The notes below the pieces were generated by a model. It searched no databases. It was not told the DNA's origin and saw only the letters and a program-made list of their open reading frames with translations. Position numbers and translations under genes: made by a program. DNA of 64,000 nt from Hyphomicrobiales bacterium (GTDB lineage: Bacteria; Pseudomonadota; Alphaproteobacteria; Rhizobiales; Rhizobiaceae), in contig UCFC01000009.1 of NCBI GenBank assembly GCA_900471515.1, positions 1 through 64,000 on the forward strand, read 5' to 3'. Position 1 is the first letter of the stretch, and each line of letters begins with the position of its first letter. Below are positions 1 through 9,366 of the stretch, piece by piece.

Positions 1-1
1 C

Positions 2-166
2 GTCGCCATCAACAATGTCAGACCCAAGCGACACGCCAAATACAACTTCCGCGACTCCGAGTTGTACGCAAGGTCGCTGATGGCCTATCAGAATTTCGAG
101 GTATCACCGATCGCGCCATGGTTCACCCTGCGCTGGCTGCACCCGTATCTGGGGATGCAAAAATGA
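2..166 (+). CDS. C-terminal end of an unidentified protein (cut by the window edge)
   Basis: An open frame enters from the left edge and stops with TGA at 164-166, giving 54 residues ending FTLRWLHPYLGMQK. The stretch is rich in aromatic and basic residues and I do not recognise the family. It is followed by a 162-bp gap and then by gmd-fcl on the same strand, so a surface-polysaccharide role is possible. That rests on position only. Codon use looks like that of the neighbouring genes. Confidence 0.45.
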   Translation, partial: VAINNVRPKRHAKYNFRDSELYARSLMAYQNFEVSPIAPWFTLRWLHPYLGMQK

Positions 167-328
167 CCGCCAGGCGCCTTGATCACTCGCATCACAGACA
201 AGGCCGGAACCGCACGTTCAGGCGGCCAACGCTCTGCCGATGGCACTCGACAAGGCATTGCGCCTGTTCGGCGCACGACAGCATCAGCTTCTCAGAAACA
301 GCGTTAGTATTCGAGTTGGAGAACGATC

Positions 329-1432
329 ATGGATACCGGCATGAGACATAACAGGAAAGTTGCACTGATTACCGGGGTAACAGGTCAGGACGGTGCCTAT
401 CTGGCCGAATTGCTCCTGGATAAGGGCTATATTGTCCACGGCATCAAACGGCGGTCGTCGTCCTTCAATACCAATCGCATCGAACATCTCTACGAGGATC
501 CGCATGTCGAGAATCCGCGCTTCATCCTGCACTACGGGGACATGACCGACGCGACAAACCTCATCCGGGTCGTCCAGGAAACGCAGCCCGACGAGATCTA
601 CAATCTTGCCGCACAAAGCCACGTTCAGGTGTCCTTCGAGACGCCGGAATATACGGCCAACGCGGACGGAACCGGCACGCTGCGGCTGCTTGAAGCCATT
701 CGCCTTCTCGGCTTGACCAGGAAAACCCGTTTCTATCAGGCATCGACCTCGGAACTCTACGGCAAGGTCCAGGCAGTGCCGCAGAACGAGACGACGCCAT
801 TCTACCCGCGATCGCCCTATGCCGCCGCCAAGCTCTATGCCTACTGGATCGTGGTCAACTATCGCGAGGCCTATGGCATGCATGCATCGAACGGCATCCT
901 GTTCAACCATGAAAGCCCGATCCGCGGCGAAACCTTCGTGACGCGCAAGATAACCCGCGCGGCGGCGGCCATCCATCTCGGCCTCCAGGACCGGCTCTAT
1001 CTCGGCAATCTGGATGCCAAGCGCGACTGGGGACATGCGCGCGAATATGTCCGCGGCATGTGGCTGATGCTGCAGCAGGACGAACCGGAGGACTATGTTC
1101 TCGCAACCGGCGAGACCCACACCGTCCGCTCCTTTGTCGAGAAGGCCTTTGCCAGGGTAGGCATGCCGATCGACTGGCGTGGCGAAGGTATCGAGGAAAA
1201 GGGCTACGACACCATATCCGGCCGCTGTGTGGTGGAGATCGATCCGGCCTACTTCCGGCCCACGGAAGTCGATCTCCTGCTCGGCGATCCCACCAAGGCG
1301 CGCACGAAACTCGGCTGGAAACACGAGACCAGCCTCGATCAACTGGTTTCGGAAATGGTTCGCGAGGACCTGAAAGTCATGGCCCGCAACGTTCCGGCGG
1401 TCGGCGCGAACAAGGGCCTTGTCCATGCCTGA
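329..1432 (+). CDS. gmd: GDP-mannose 4,6-dehydratase
   Basis: Converts GDP-D-mannose to GDP-4-keto-6-deoxy-D-mannose, the first step to GDP-L-fucose and other deoxyhexoses of surface polysaccharides; cytoplasmic. The 367-residue product is a full-length extended short-chain dehydrogenase. It has the nucleotide-binding motif [10 protein letters not shown] at residues 16-25, the catalytic Tyr-Lys pair in [12 protein letters not shown] near residue 160, and the family signature [19 protein letters not shown] 329 has GGAGAA at 318-323; ATG 341 is the alternative. The last codons overlap the downstream fcl start by 8 bases, so the two are translationally coupled. Family assignment is firm; the polysaccharide made is unknown. 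Confidence 0.96.
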   Translation: MDTGMRHNRKVALITGVTGQDGAYLAELLLDKGYIVHGIKRRSSSFNTNRIEHLYEDPHVENPRFILHYGDMTDATNLIRVVQETQPDEIYNLAAQSHVQVSFETPEYTANADGTGTLRLLEAIRLLGLTRKTRFYQASTSELYGKVQAVPQNETTPFYPRSPYAAAKLYAYWIVVNYREAYGMHASNGILFNHESPIRGETFVTRKITRAAAAIHLGLQDRLYLGNLDAKRDWGHAREYVRGMWLMLQQDEPEDYVLATGETHTVRSFVEKAFARVGMPIDWRGEGIEEKGYDTISGRCVVEIDPAYFRPTEVDLLLGDPTKARTKLGWKHETSLDQLVSEMVREDLKVMARNVPAVGANKGLVHA

Positions 1433-2396
1433 GGTGATCTACAGCCTTGCCGGAAAGAGGATCTATGTCGCGGGCCACCGCGGCATGGTGGGTTCTGCGA
1501 TCGTGCGGCGCCTCGCGACCGAGGGCTGCGAAATCCTGACTGCCACACACGCCGAGCTCGATCTCAGACGACAGGATCAGGTGGAGGCATGGATGGAGAA
1601 GAACAGTCCCGATGCCGTTTTCCTGGCGGCTGCCAAAGTCGGCGGTATTCTCGCCAATGATACCTATCCGGCCGACTTCCTCTACGACAACCTGATCCTC
1701 GAGGCGAACGTCATCCACGCCGCTTACGAAGTCGGCGTCGAAAAGCTGATGTTTCTGGGTTCGTCCTGCATCTACCCGAAATTCGCGGATCAGCCGATCG
1801 TCGAAGATGCCCTTCTGACCGGAGCGCTCGAACCCACGAATGAATGGTACGCAATCGCCAAGATTGCCGGATTGAAGCTATGTGCCGCCTACCGAAGACA
1901 GCACGGCAAGGATTTCATCTCGGCCATGCCCACCAACCTTTATGGGCCGGGCGACAATTTCGACCTCGATTCAAGCCATGTCATGCCGGCCCTGATCCGC
2001 AAGGCGCACGAGGCCAAGATCAACGGCGAGAAGCAGATCCGCATCTGGGGCACCGGAACGCCGCTGCGCGAGTTCCTGCATGTCGATGATTGCGCTGACG
2101 CCTGCATCCATCTCATGAAGACCTATTCGGCCGAAAGTCACGTAAACGTGGGTTCAGGGGAAGACATTACCATCCTCGAACTGGCAGGGCTCGTTGCTGA
2201 GATCGTCGGCTTCGAAGGCGAAATCACGCGGGACCTTGGCAAGCCGGACGGCACACCGCGCAAGTTGATGAGTGCCGACAAGCTGCGCACCCTTGGCTGG
2301 TCGCCGAAAATAGGCCTGAAGGAGGGCATAGCCGATGCCTATCGCTCCTTCCTGAAGGGGCACTATCTTGAGCGCCATAACGAGGCTGCCGAGTAG
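1425..2396 (+). CDS. fcl: GDP-L-fucose synthase (3,5-epimerase/4-reductase)
   Basis: Performs the epimerase and NADPH-dependent reductase steps that turn the Gmd product into GDP-L-fucose. The 323-residue protein has [14 protein letters not shown] as Rossmann motif (about residues 16-29), the SSCIYPK segment, the YAIAKIAG Tyr-Lys catalytic pair, and the [10 protein letters not shown] and [14 protein letters not shown] motifs typical of Fcl/WcaG/NolK. I chose ATG 1425, which overlaps gmd by 8 bases; an in-frame TTG at 1419 is possible but unlikely. It forms an operon with gmd and ends 13 bases from the convergent GntR gene. Rhizobial homologues include NolK of Nod-factor fucosylation, but no nod genes are visible here. 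Confidence 0.95.
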   Translation: MPEVIYSLAGKRIYVAGHRGMVGSAIVRRLATEGCEILTATHAELDLRRQDQVEAWMEKNSPDAVFLAAAKVGGILANDTYPADFLYDNLILEANVIHAAYEVGVEKLMFLGSSCIYPKFADQPIVEDALLTGALEPTNEWYAIAKIAGLKLCAAYRRQHGKDFISAMPTNLYGPGDNFDLDSSHVMPALIRKAHEAKINGEKQIRIWGTGTPLREFLHVDDCADACIHLMKTYSAESHVNVGSGEDITILELAGLVAEIVGFEGEITRDLGKPDGTPRKLMSADKLRTLGWSPKIGLKEGIADAYRSFLKGHYLERHNEAAE

Positions 2397-2409
2397 CGGC
2401 AGCCGACGT

Positions 2410-3045
2410 TCAGCCCTGAAGGATATGCTGTCGCACCAGTTCCTTCAGATGCTCCGTATCGCCGGCTTCGATCGCATCGATCATCAAGTGGTGCTCCCGG
2501 CTCGACTGCTCCACGCGCGCACGCGTGCGCCACTGGGAAACCGGCGCCGATGACGTCCGCTGGCGAATTTCCGTGATGAGATCGACCAGTTCCTGATTGC
2601 CGCCGAGGACCAGAAGCTGGCGATGGAAGGCAAGATTTGCCTCGTAAAGTTCCAGCATCGTGCCGTTCAGCACCATGAAGTCGAAATGCTGGGCAAGCCC
2701 GCGCAGATTGGTGATATCGGCCGGGGACGCGTTCTGAACGATGGTTCCGGCGATCGCCGTTTCCAGGATGATGCGGATCTCGCTGACTTCCCGCGCGCGC
2801 CGCCCATCCGGCTCGTAGACGTGGTAGCCACGGTTCGGCACATGTTCCACGAGCCGCTTCTGGGCAAGGCGATCAAGCGCCCGGCGCACTTCGGGCCGCG
2901 TGCAATTATACCGCCGCTCGAGATCGATCTGCTTCAGCCAGGTCCCCGGCAGAAGCACGCCGGCCAGGATGTCCTGAAGCACGAGGTCCGTTACGTCGCG
3001 TCCGCTGGACGTTCCCTGCCCCGAATCCATCACGACATCCGCCAT
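2410..3045 (-). CDS. GntR-family transcriptional regulator (FCD/FadR type)
   Basis: A 211-residue regulator with an N-terminal winged helix-turn-helix (about residues 17-80, including CTRPEVRRALDRLAQKRLVEHV) and a C-terminal helical FCD ligand-binding domain (about 88-205) with the typical FHRQLL and REHHLMIDAIEAGD segments. ATG 3045 follows AGGGGA at a good distance. It is divergent from the amidohydrolase/amino-acid transporter operon, and a near-perfect 30-bp palindrome (3165-3194) lies between them. The simplest reading is a local repressor of that operon, and probably of itself, relieved by a small carboxylate or amino-acid-derived ligand. The ligand cannot be read from the sequence. Confidence 0.9.
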   Translation of the reverse strand: MADVVMDSGQGTSSGRDVTDLVLQDILAGVLLPGTWLKQIDLERRYNCTRPEVRRALDRLAQKRLVEHVPNRGYHVYEPDGRRAREVSEIRIILETAIAGTIVQNASPADITNLRGLAQHFDFMVLNGTMLELYEANLAFHRQLLVLGGNQELVDLITEIRQRTSSAPVSQWRTRARVEQSSREHHLMIDAIEAGDTEHLKELVRQHILQG

Positions 3046-3164
3046 TCGAATTTCCCCTCACTCTCTGCATCGATACCACGGGCTGCGGCATGTCCGTAAG
3101 GCAGCCCGAACAGTTTGCCGTGATGAAAATTTATTCGTGCACATGGATTGCGCATAAATTTTTT

Positions 3165-3194
3165 GTATCCTAAATTGGTGCCAATTTTGGATAC
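3165..3194. promoter_or_regulatory. 30-bp palindrome, candidate GntR operator
   Basis: The arms GTATCCTAAATTGG and CCAATTTTGGATAC are complementary except at one position and are separated by TG. The site sits in the divergent region between the GntR gene and the amidohydrolase operon and ends one base before ATG 3196. The TTGG-N-CCAA core resembles FadR/FCD-type operators. Bound protein would block transcription or early elongation of the operon. It has no T-tract, so a terminator is unlikely. Confidence 0.6.
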
Positions 3195-3195
3195 T

Positions 3196-4647
3196 ATGCA
3201 AAATGAAGCTGTTTTGGAAGCCATGAAAAACTCGGACGCCGTGTGGGACATCGTCGAAGCCAAGCGCGAAGCCTTCTTTGCGCTCAGCGACCGGATATGG
3301 GATATGCCGGAGACGAATTATGAGGAGTATCGCTCCTCCGAAGAGCATGCCCGCCAGCTGGAAGCGGAAGGGTTCCGTGTCGAACGCGGCGTCGCGGGAT
3401 TGCCGACGGCTGTGATGGGTGAAGCCGGAGAAGGTGGTCCGGTCATTGCGATCCTCGGAGAATTCGATGCGCTCCCGGGGCTTAGCCAGGAAGCCGGTGT
3501 CGCCGAAAAGCGCGAGTTGACGGTAAACGGCAATGGCCACGGATGCGGCCACAACATGCTGGGTGCCGGGTCGATGCTGGCGGCAGCTGCGGTAAAGGAT
3601 TTTCTCGCCGCAAACGGCCTCAAGGGCCGTGTACGCTACTACGGCTGCCCGGCAGAAGAAGGCGGCTCGTCCAAGGGTTTCATGGTCCGCGCAGGCGTCT
3701 TCGACGACGTCGACATTGCCATCTCCTGGCACCCGGCCGCCTTTGCCGGCGTCAACAACCCCGTCTCGCTTGCCTGCAACGAGATCAACTTCCATTTCAC
3801 CGGCCGCTCCTCGCATGCCTCGGCAACGCCGCATCTCGGCCGCAGCGCGCTTGATGCCGTCGAGCTGATGAATGTCGGCGTCAACTATATGCGCGAGCAT
3901 ATGCCCTCGACTGCGCGCATCCACTATGCCGTGACCGATACCGGCGGTTCGGCGCCCAATGTGGTCCAGGCACGCGCGACGGTGCGCTACCTCATCCGGG
4001 CGCGGAACCTGCCCGAACTCCTGTCGCTCGTCGCTCGCGTCAAGAAGGTGGCAGAGGGAGCCGCCCTCATGACCGAGACGTCCGTGCGCAGCGAAGTGAT
4101 AAGCGGCGACGCCAATCTCGTCGGCAATGTTCCGCTTGAAGAGCTGATGTTTGCCAATCTCGAACGCCTTGGCCCGCCCGTCTTCGACGACGACGACCGG
4201 GCACGTGCCCGGATGTTCCAGGCGACGATGAGCGCCGAGGATATCGCCGCCTCCTATGCCCGCTTCGGCCTGAAGGCGAAGAAGGACCAGCCGCTCTGCG
4301 AGGAAATCTTTCCGCTCTATGCCGGTGACAGCACGATCGTCGGCTCCACCGATGTCGGCAGCGTCAGCTGGGTCGTGCCGACGGTCCAGATGCGCGGCGC
4401 GACCTACGCGATCGGCACGCCCGGCCACTCCTGGCAGCTTGTCGCCCAGGGCAAGCTGCCTGCGGCCCACAAGGGTACGGAACATGCGGCAAAGGTCATG
4501 GCGAGTACCGCCATCGACCTGATCCGCAATCCGGCTCTCATCGAGGCGGCCAAGGCGGACCTCAGGAGCCGTCTTGACGGGACGCCCTTCGTCAATCCGA
4601 TCCCGGATAACGTTCAGCCACCGCTGCCGGAGAAACAGGCATCATGA
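3196..4647 (+). CDS. M20-family amidohydrolase (AbgB-like)
   Basis: A 483-residue M20D peptidase/amidohydrolase resembling subunit B of p-aminobenzoyl-glutamate hydrolase. Such enzymes release an amino acid from an N-acyl or N-aroyl conjugate with a two-metal site. Visible motifs are GEFDALPGLSQEAG, the metal-binding NGNGHGCGHNMLG, PAEEGGSSKG with the catalytic Glu, and GRSSHASATPHLGRSALDAV of the dimerisation domain. The start is uncertain: TTG 3148 lies upstream of the palindrome, ATG 3196 just after it, and ATG 3223 follows GGAAG. The stop overlaps the first permease (ATGA). Next to an amino-acid ABC system it probably splits an imported conjugate; the substrate is unknown. Confidence 0.85.
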   Translation: MQNEAVLEAMKNSDAVWDIVEAKREAFFALSDRIWDMPETNYEEYRSSEEHARQLEAEGFRVERGVAGLPTAVMGEAGEGGPVIAILGEFDALPGLSQEAGVAEKRELTVNGNGHGCGHNMLGAGSMLAAAAVKDFLAANGLKGRVRYYGCPAEEGGSSKGFMVRAGVFDDVDIAISWHPAAFAGVNNPVSLACNEINFHFTGRSSHASATPHLGRSALDAVELMNVGVNYMREHMPSTARIHYAVTDTGGSAPNVVQARATVRYLIRARNLPELLSLVARVKKVAEGAALMTETSVRSEVISGDANLVGNVPLEELMFANLERLGPPVFDDDDRARARMFQATMSAEDIAASYARFGLKAKKDQPLCEEIFPLYAGDSTIVGSTDVGSVSWVVPTVQMRGATYAIGTPGHSWQLVAQGKLPAAHKGTEHAAKVMASTAIDLIRNPALIEAAKADLRSRLDGTPFVNPIPDNVQPPLPEKQAS

Positions 4648-5363
4648 ACCAGCCCGGCATCCTCGAGCTCATAAGCTTCGGCCCCGACGGATGGGGCAAG
4701 GCGCTGATCGCCGGCGCGTGGATGACGATTCTGGTGGCGCTTGCCGGTTATGCCATCGGCGCCGTCATCGGCACCTTCGGTGCCTGGGCGAAAATTTCAG
4801 GCGGCCGCGGCCTTCGCATCGCCGCCGATACCTATACGACGGTCCTTCGCGGCATACCGGATCTCCTCGTCATCTACCTCTTCTATTTCGGAGGCAGTGC
4901 CGCCGTTACAGCGCTCGGCCGGCTCTTCGGCGCTGAAGGATTCCTCGGCTTTCCAGGGTTCCTGGCCGGATCGCTCGCCGTCGGCGTCACGTCAGGTGCG
5001 CAATTTACCGAGGTCTTTCGCGGTGCGTTCAAGGCAGTGCATGCAGGTGAAATCGAGGCGGCGATCGCCTGCGGCATGGGCCGTTCACTGCGTTTCCGCC
5101 GCATCGTCGCGCCGCTGACGCTGCGCCATGCGTTGCCGGGCCTCGGAAACGTCTGGCAGGTCGTCCTGAAAGAATCCGCGCTCGTCTCCATCACCGGCGT
5201 CGCCGAATTGCTGCGCCAGACACAGGTTGCGGCGGGCTCGACCGGCCTGCCTTTCGATTTTTATGTCGTAGCGGGGGCCATCTACCTCATCATTTCAACT
5301 GGTTCCGGCCTTTTCCTGCGGCTGGCCGAAAGACACTTCTCTCGTGGCGTGAGGAGAGGCTGA
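4644..5363 (+). CDS. Polar amino-acid-type ABC transporter permease (HisQ-like)
   Basis: A 239-residue inner-membrane permease of the HisMQ family. The first segments are strongly hydrophobic (WMTILVALAGYAIGAVIG). The EAA loop that docks the ATPase is visible as EIEAAIACGMGRSLRFRRIVAPLTLRHALPG cut in two parts around residue 135-165. The start ATG overlaps the stop of the amidohydrolase gene, and the stop overlaps the next permease by one base, so the operon is tightly coupled. It pairs with the downstream HisM-like permease, ATPase and binding protein for uptake of an amino acid, opine-like compound or amide conjugate. Confidence 0.9.
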   Translation: MNQPGILELISFGPDGWGKALIAGAWMTILVALAGYAIGAVIGTFGAWAKISGGRGLRIAADTYTTVLRGIPDLLVIYLFYFGGSAAVTALGRLFGAEGFLGFPGFLAGSLAVGVTSGAQFTEVFRGAFKAVHAGEIEAAIACGMGRSLRFRRIVAPLTLRHALPGLGNVWQVVLKESALVSITGVAELLRQTQVAAGSTGLPFDFYVVAGAIYLIISTGSGLFLRLAERHFSRGVRRG

Positions 5364-6103
5364 TGGATTGGCAATTTCTCGCCGAGACCTTCGTCAGTCT
5401 TGTTTCGGCCGTCCCGCTGACGCTTGAACTCGCCGCGACCTCGATCGCGCTCGGGGCTGTTCTGGCGCTCGCAATCGCGCTTTGCCGGCTCTCCGGCATC
5501 GCCGTACTCGAATGGTTTGCGCGCGCCTATGTCTTCATATTCCGCGGCACGCCGCTGCTCGTGCAGATCTTCCTCATCTATTACGGGCTCGGCCAGTTTC
5601 CCGAAATCCGGCACAGCATCTTCTGGCCGTTCCTGCGCCAGGCCTATTGGTGTGCCGTTCTTGCACTGACCATGAACACGGCAGCCTATGCCAGCGAGAT
5701 CATTCGAGGCGGGCTTCTGTCAGTCCCCTTCGGCCAGATCGAGGCGGCGCGGGCCTGCGGCATGCCCCGTTTCATGCAGTTCCGCCGCATCGTCCTGCCG
5801 CTTGCCATCCGCCAGGCGCTGCCGGCTTACTCGAACGAGATGATCTCCATGGTGAAGGCCACATCGCTCGCCTCGATCATCACCTTGATGGAAGTGACCG
5901 GCGTCGCCGCCAGGATCATTTCCGAGACCTACCGGGCGATCGAAGTGTTCGTCGTGGCAGGCGCCATCTATCTGGCAATCAACTTCCTGCTGACGCGCTT
6001 CGTCCATCTCGTCGAATATTGGCTGAGCCCGCATCTACGCCAGCCCCTCCCCCACCATCCGGTGGCGCCCACCGCATCCGCACTCGAAGGAGACGCCCGA
6101 TGA
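5363..6103 (+). CDS. Polar amino-acid-type ABC transporter permease (HisM-like)
   Basis: A 246-residue partner permease. The N-terminal half reads FVSLVSAVPLTLELAATSIA, followed by RAYVFIFRGTPLLVQIFLIYYG, the family signature of HisM/ArtM-type proteins. The EAA loop is GQIEAARACGMPRFMQFRRI, near residue 125-145. The C-terminal residues overlap the ATPase start (ATGA at 6100-6103). Together with the HisQ-like subunit it forms the heterodimeric membrane pore. Substrate specificity resides in the binding protein two genes downstream. Confidence 0.92.
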   Translation: MDWQFLAETFVSLVSAVPLTLELAATSIALGAVLALAIALCRLSGIAVLEWFARAYVFIFRGTPLLVQIFLIYYGLGQFPEIRHSIFWPFLRQAYWCAVLALTMNTAAYASEIIRGGLLSVPFGQIEAARACGMPRFMQFRRIVLPLAIRQALPAYSNEMISMVKATSLASIITLMEVTGVAARIISETYRAIEVFVVAGAIYLAINFLLTRFVHLVEYWLSPHLRQPLPHHPVAPTASALEGDAR

Positions 6104-6864
6104 CTGCGCCGATCGCGCTCAGCGTGAAGGATCTGCACAAGAGCTTTGGACCCGTCGAGGTTCTCAAAGGCATCTCACTCGATGCCCATGAAGGCGATGT
6201 CGTCTCGATCCTCGGCTCTTCCGGCTCCGGCAAATCCACCTTCCTGCGCTGCATCAATCTTCTCGAGACGCCGAATTCCGGTTCGGTAACGGTCGCCGGC
6301 GAGACGATCCGCATGGTGGCCAACGGCAAGGGCGGCAGCAGGCCGGCCGAACGCCGGCAGGTGGACCGTATTCGCTCCCAGCTCGGCATGGTGTTTCAGA
6401 GCTTCAATCTCTGGTCCCACAAGACGGTGCTCGAAAACGTCATCGAAGCGCCGGTACATGTGCTCGGTCGCCCGAAAGCCGAATGCATCGAGGAAGCCGA
6501 GGCGCTACTCGCCAAGGTCGGCATTGCCGAAAAGCGCAATTTTTATCCCTCGCATCTTTCCGGCGGCCAGCAGCAGCGCGCAGCAATCGCACGCGCGCTC
6601 GCCATGCGACCGAAGGTGATGCTCTTCGACGAGCCGACGTCTGCGCTCGACCCCGAACTGGTCGGCGAAGTGCTGCGCGTCATGCGCGCGCTTGCAGAAG
6701 AAGGCCGCACGATGCTGGTCGTCACCCATGAAATGGGCTTCGCCCGCGACGTCTCGAGCCGGGTCGTCTTCCTGCACAAGGGCGTCGTCGAAGAAGACGG
6801 CAGGCCGCAGGAAGTCTTCGCCAATTCACGGTCAGACCGTTTCCGCCAGTTCATCAGCCAATAG
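6100..6864 (+). CDS. Polar amino-acid-type ABC transporter ATPase (HisP/GlnQ-like)
   Basis: The 254-residue ATPase powers the amino-acid-type transporter. Walker A is GSSGSGKSTFLR (about residue 42), the signature is [19 protein letters not shown], Walker B is VMLFDEPTSALDPELVGEV, and the H-loop is VVTHEMGFARDV. Its length is that expected for HisP. ATG 6100 has GAAGGAGA eight bases upstream and overlaps the upstream permease stop. Longer upstream readings in this frame would run antiparallel to nothing and have no RBS, so this start is secure. Confidence 0.95.
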   Translation: MTAPIALSVKDLHKSFGPVEVLKGISLDAHEGDVVSILGSSGSGKSTFLRCINLLETPNSGSVTVAGETIRMVANGKGGSRPAERRQVDRIRSQLGMVFQSFNLWSHKTVLENVIEAPVHVLGRPKAECIEEAEALLAKVGIAEKRNFYPSHLSGGQQQRAAIARALAMRPKVMLFDEPTSALDPELVGEVLRVMRALAEEGRTMLVVTHEMGFARDVSSRVVFLHKGVVEEDGRPQEVFANSRSDRFRQFISQ

Positions 6865-6899
6865 TTTTCTCAGCCCAACAAAGAAAAGGGGAGCAAAAT

Positions 6900-7757
6900 A
6901 TGACATTCTTCTCACGGGTTCTGATGGCGACATCAGCCGCGGCCATCATCGCGACGGCCGGTATCGCACATGCCGAAGACAAGAAGTGGACGACGGTGAC
7001 GATCGCCACCGAAGGCGCTTTCAAGCCCTATAATTTCACCAAGCCGGACGGAACGCTCGACGGTTACGAGATCGAACTGACCAAATATCTCTGCGATCAC
7101 ATGAAGGTCGAGTGCAAGATCGTCGTCCAGAATTTCGACGGCATGATCCCCGCACTCAACGCCGGCAAGTTCGACGCCATCATCTCCGGCATGTCGGCGA
7201 CGGCCAAGCGCGAGGAGGTTATCGCCTTCAGCGATTCCTACGGCTCTACCGGCCAGGCCTTCGCGACCTCGAAGACGAGCGATCTCGCCAACCTGCCTGA
7301 AAAGGGTGAAGTCTTCTCGCTCGCCAGCGATGAAGCCGGTGCCGCCGCCGAGATCGAGAAGATCAAGCCGGCGCTGCAGGGCAAGACGATCGGCGTGCAG
7401 ACCGCCTCGACCGCAGCCGCTTTCGTCGACAAGTATCTGAAGGGTGTCGTCGAGGTCCGCGAGTACAAAACGACCGAAGAGCATGATCTCGATCTCAAGG
7501 CCGGCCGTGTCGATATCGTCATGGCGTCCATGGCCTATCTGACGACGGCATCGCAGAAGCCGGGCAACGAAGACATGACGACTGCCGGCCCGCGCTTCCA
7601 GGGTGGCTTCCTCGGTCGCGGCAGCTCCGTCGGCCTGCGCAAGGGCGATACCGAGCTGAAGGCAATGTTCAACGACGCGATCGCAGCCGCAAAAGCTGAT
7701 GGCACGATCAAGACCCTGTCGGAAAAGTGGTTCGGCTTCGACGTGACGCCGAAGTGA
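6900..7757 (+). CDS. Amino-acid-type ABC transporter periplasmic binding protein
   Basis: A 285-residue family 3 solute-binding protein with a clear Sec signal peptide (positively charged start not strong; hydrophobic core about residues 8-22, cleavage after GIAHA-E). It continues VTIATEGAFKPYNFTKPDGTLDGYEIELTKYL, with the family feature GAFKPYNF followed by the conserved DGYEIEL segment, here split for brevity. It captures the substrate in the periplasm and delivers it to the HisQM-like pore. It is the last gene of the operon, 35 bases after the ATPase and followed by a strong hairpin. The substrate is probably a charged or amide-conjugated amino acid; this cannot be fixed by eye. Confidence 0.92.
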   Translation: MTFFSRVLMATSAAAIIATAGIAHAEDKKWTTVTIATEGAFKPYNFTKPDGTLDGYEIELTKYLCDHMKVECKIVVQNFDGMIPALNAGKFDAIISGMSATAKREEVIAFSDSYGSTGQAFATSKTSDLANLPEKGEVFSLASDEAGAAAEIEKIKPALQGKTIGVQTASTAAAFVDKYLKGVVEVREYKTTEEHDLDLKAGRVDIVMASMAYLTTASQKPGNEDMTTAGPRFQGGFLGRGSSVGLRKGDTELKAMFNDAIAAAKADGTIKTLSEKWFGFDVTPK

Positions 7758-7773
7758 GCCGATCCTGAAACGA

Positions 7774-7802
7774 TGCCCGGCGAGCGCTGCTCGCCGGGCA
7801 TT
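7774..7802. terminator. Hairpin between convergent operons, probable bidirectional terminator
   Basis: Perfect 13-bp stem ATGCCCGGCGAGC / GCTCGCCGGGCAT with a three-base loop, located 16 bases after the stop of the binding-protein gene and 10 bases from the convergent katA stop. There is no long T-run on either side, so termination efficiency is uncertain. The position suits a shared terminator. Confidence 0.7.
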
Positions 7803-7811
7803 CTCTGCGCA

Positions 7812-9269
7812 TCAGCCTGCGGCGAGGCGGGCGACCGCTTCGGCAACGCCTTTGCCGTAATCGGGATCGGCTTTTGTACAGTTGTCGATGTGCCGCTGTT
7901 TGACCTCGGCTCGGGCGTCGCCCATCGCACGCGCGGTATTGTCGAACAGAACCTGCTTCTGGGCCGGCGTCATCATCCTGAAGAGATCGCCGGGCTGCTG
8001 GTAGTGGTCATCGTCGATCCGGTGATCCCAATGGTCGGCTGCGCCTGAGAGTTCGAGCGGCGGCTCGTTGAGCTGCGGCTGGTCGGCCCATTCCCCCTTG
8101 CTGTTCGGCCAATAGGTCGGCGTGCCGCCGAGATTGCCGTCGGTGCGCATGGCGCCATCGCGATGATAGCTGTGAACCGGGCAGCGCGGAGCGTTGACCG
8201 GAATGTGATGGTGGTTGACGCCAAGGCGATAACGCTGGGCATCGCCATAAGAAAACAGACGCGCCTGAAGCATTTTGTCGGGCGAATAGCCGATGCCCGG
8301 AACAATGTTTGCCGGCGTGAAGGCCGCCTGTTCGATCTCGGCGAAGACGTTACCGGGATTGCGGTTGAGTTCCATCACGCCAACCTCGATCAGCGGAAAC
8401 TCCTTCTTCGGCCAGACCTTGGTGAGATCGAACGGATTGAACCTGAAGCTCTTCGCTTGCTCTTCCGTCATGACCTGAATGAACAGCGTCCATCGCGGGA
8501 AATCGCCGCGGCCGATGCTGTCGAAGAGATCGCGGTGATGCGATTCACGGTCCCGGCCGATGAGCGCCTCGGCTTCGGCATCGGACAGGTTCTCAATGCC
8601 TTGCTGGGTGCGAAAGTGGAACTTCACCCAGGTCCGTTCGTTGGCGGCGTTGATGAAGCTGTAAGTATGGCTGCCGAAGCCATGCATGTGGCGATAGCTC
8701 TTCGGGATACCGCGCTCGCTCATGACGATCGTGACCTGGTGGAGCGCTTCCGGCAGCAGGGACCAGAAGTCCCAATTGCTGTCGGCCGACCGCATGCCCG
8801 TATGCGGATCGCGCTTGATGGCATGGTTGAGATCGGGGAAGCGAAGGGGATCGCGGAAGAAGAAGACCGGTGTGTTGTTGCCGACCACATCCCAGTTCCC
8901 CTCCTCCGTATAGAAGCGCAGTGCAAAGCCGCGAATATCGCGTTCGGCGTCAGCCGCTCCGCGCTCGCCGGCAACCGTGGAAAACCGCACGACCATCGGC
9001 GTCTGCTTGCCGATCTCGGAGAATATCTTCGCCTTCGTATAGCGCGTGACATCGTGTGTTACCGTGAATGTCCCGTGGGCGCCCGCGCCTTTGGCATGCA
9101 TGCGGCGCTCAGGGATCACTTCTCTTGCGAAATGGGCAAGCTTTTCGATGAGCCAGACATCCTGCAGCAATGCCGGTCCGCGCGGGCCGGCCGTCTGGAT
9201 GTTGACGTTGTCGCTGACGGGCGTGCCGTTGGCGTGGGTGAGATGCGGTCGGGTCGGATCAGAGGTCAT
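7812..9269 (-). CDS. katA: Monofunctional haem catalase
   Basis: Disproportionates hydrogen peroxide to water and oxygen. The 485-residue length and lack of an N- or C-terminal extension fit the small-subunit (clade 3) catalases. Visible are the active-site His region [19 protein letters not shown], the distal Asn region [14 protein letters not shown], and the proximal haem ligand segment [14 protein letters not shown] containing the Tyr. ATG 9269 has GGAG eight bases upstream; an in-frame TTG at 9302 is less likely. It is divergent from oxyR with an OxyR-type site between them, so it should be peroxide-induced. Confidence 0.97.
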   Translation of the reverse strand: MTSDPTRPHLTHANGTPVSDNVNIQTAGPRGPALLQDVWLIEKLAHFAREVIPERRMHAKGAGAHGTFTVTHDVTRYTKAKIFSEIGKQTPMVVRFSTVAGERGAADAERDIRGFALRFYTEEGNWDVVGNNTPVFFFRDPLRFPDLNHAIKRDPHTGMRSADSNWDFWSLLPEALHQVTIVMSERGIPKSYRHMHGFGSHTYSFINAANERTWVKFHFRTQQGIENLSDAEAEALIGRDRESHHRDLFDSIGRGDFPRWTLFIQVMTEEQAKSFRFNPFDLTKVWPKKEFPLIEVGVMELNRNPGNVFAEIEQAAFTPANIVPGIGYSPDKMLQARLFSYGDAQRYRLGVNHHHIPVNAPRCPVHSYHRDGAMRTDGNLGGTPTYWPNSKGEWADQPQLNEPPLELSGAADHWDHRIDDDHYQQPGDLFRMMTPAQKQVLFDNTARAMGDARAEVKQRHIDNCTKADPDYGKGVAEAVARLAAG

Positions 9270-9351
9270 GAAGCGCTCCAGCGGTTGAATATCCGAGCCC
9301 AACTTGCCAATTGCGTTTCATCAGGTGAATGATATTAATTCTATCCCATTA

Positions 9352-9366
9352 ATAGCTATTAGCTAT
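9352..9366. promoter_or_regulatory. OxyR binding site between katA and oxyR
   Basis: ATAGCTATTAGCTAT matches the OxyR half-site pattern ATAG-N-T-N3-A-N-CTAT at every defined position. A degenerate second copy with CTAT/ATTAAT elements lies about 10-20 bases further toward katA (9333-9351), as expected for an OxyR tetramer. The site is in the 126-bp divergent region, close to the oxyR GTG start. Confidence 0.75.
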
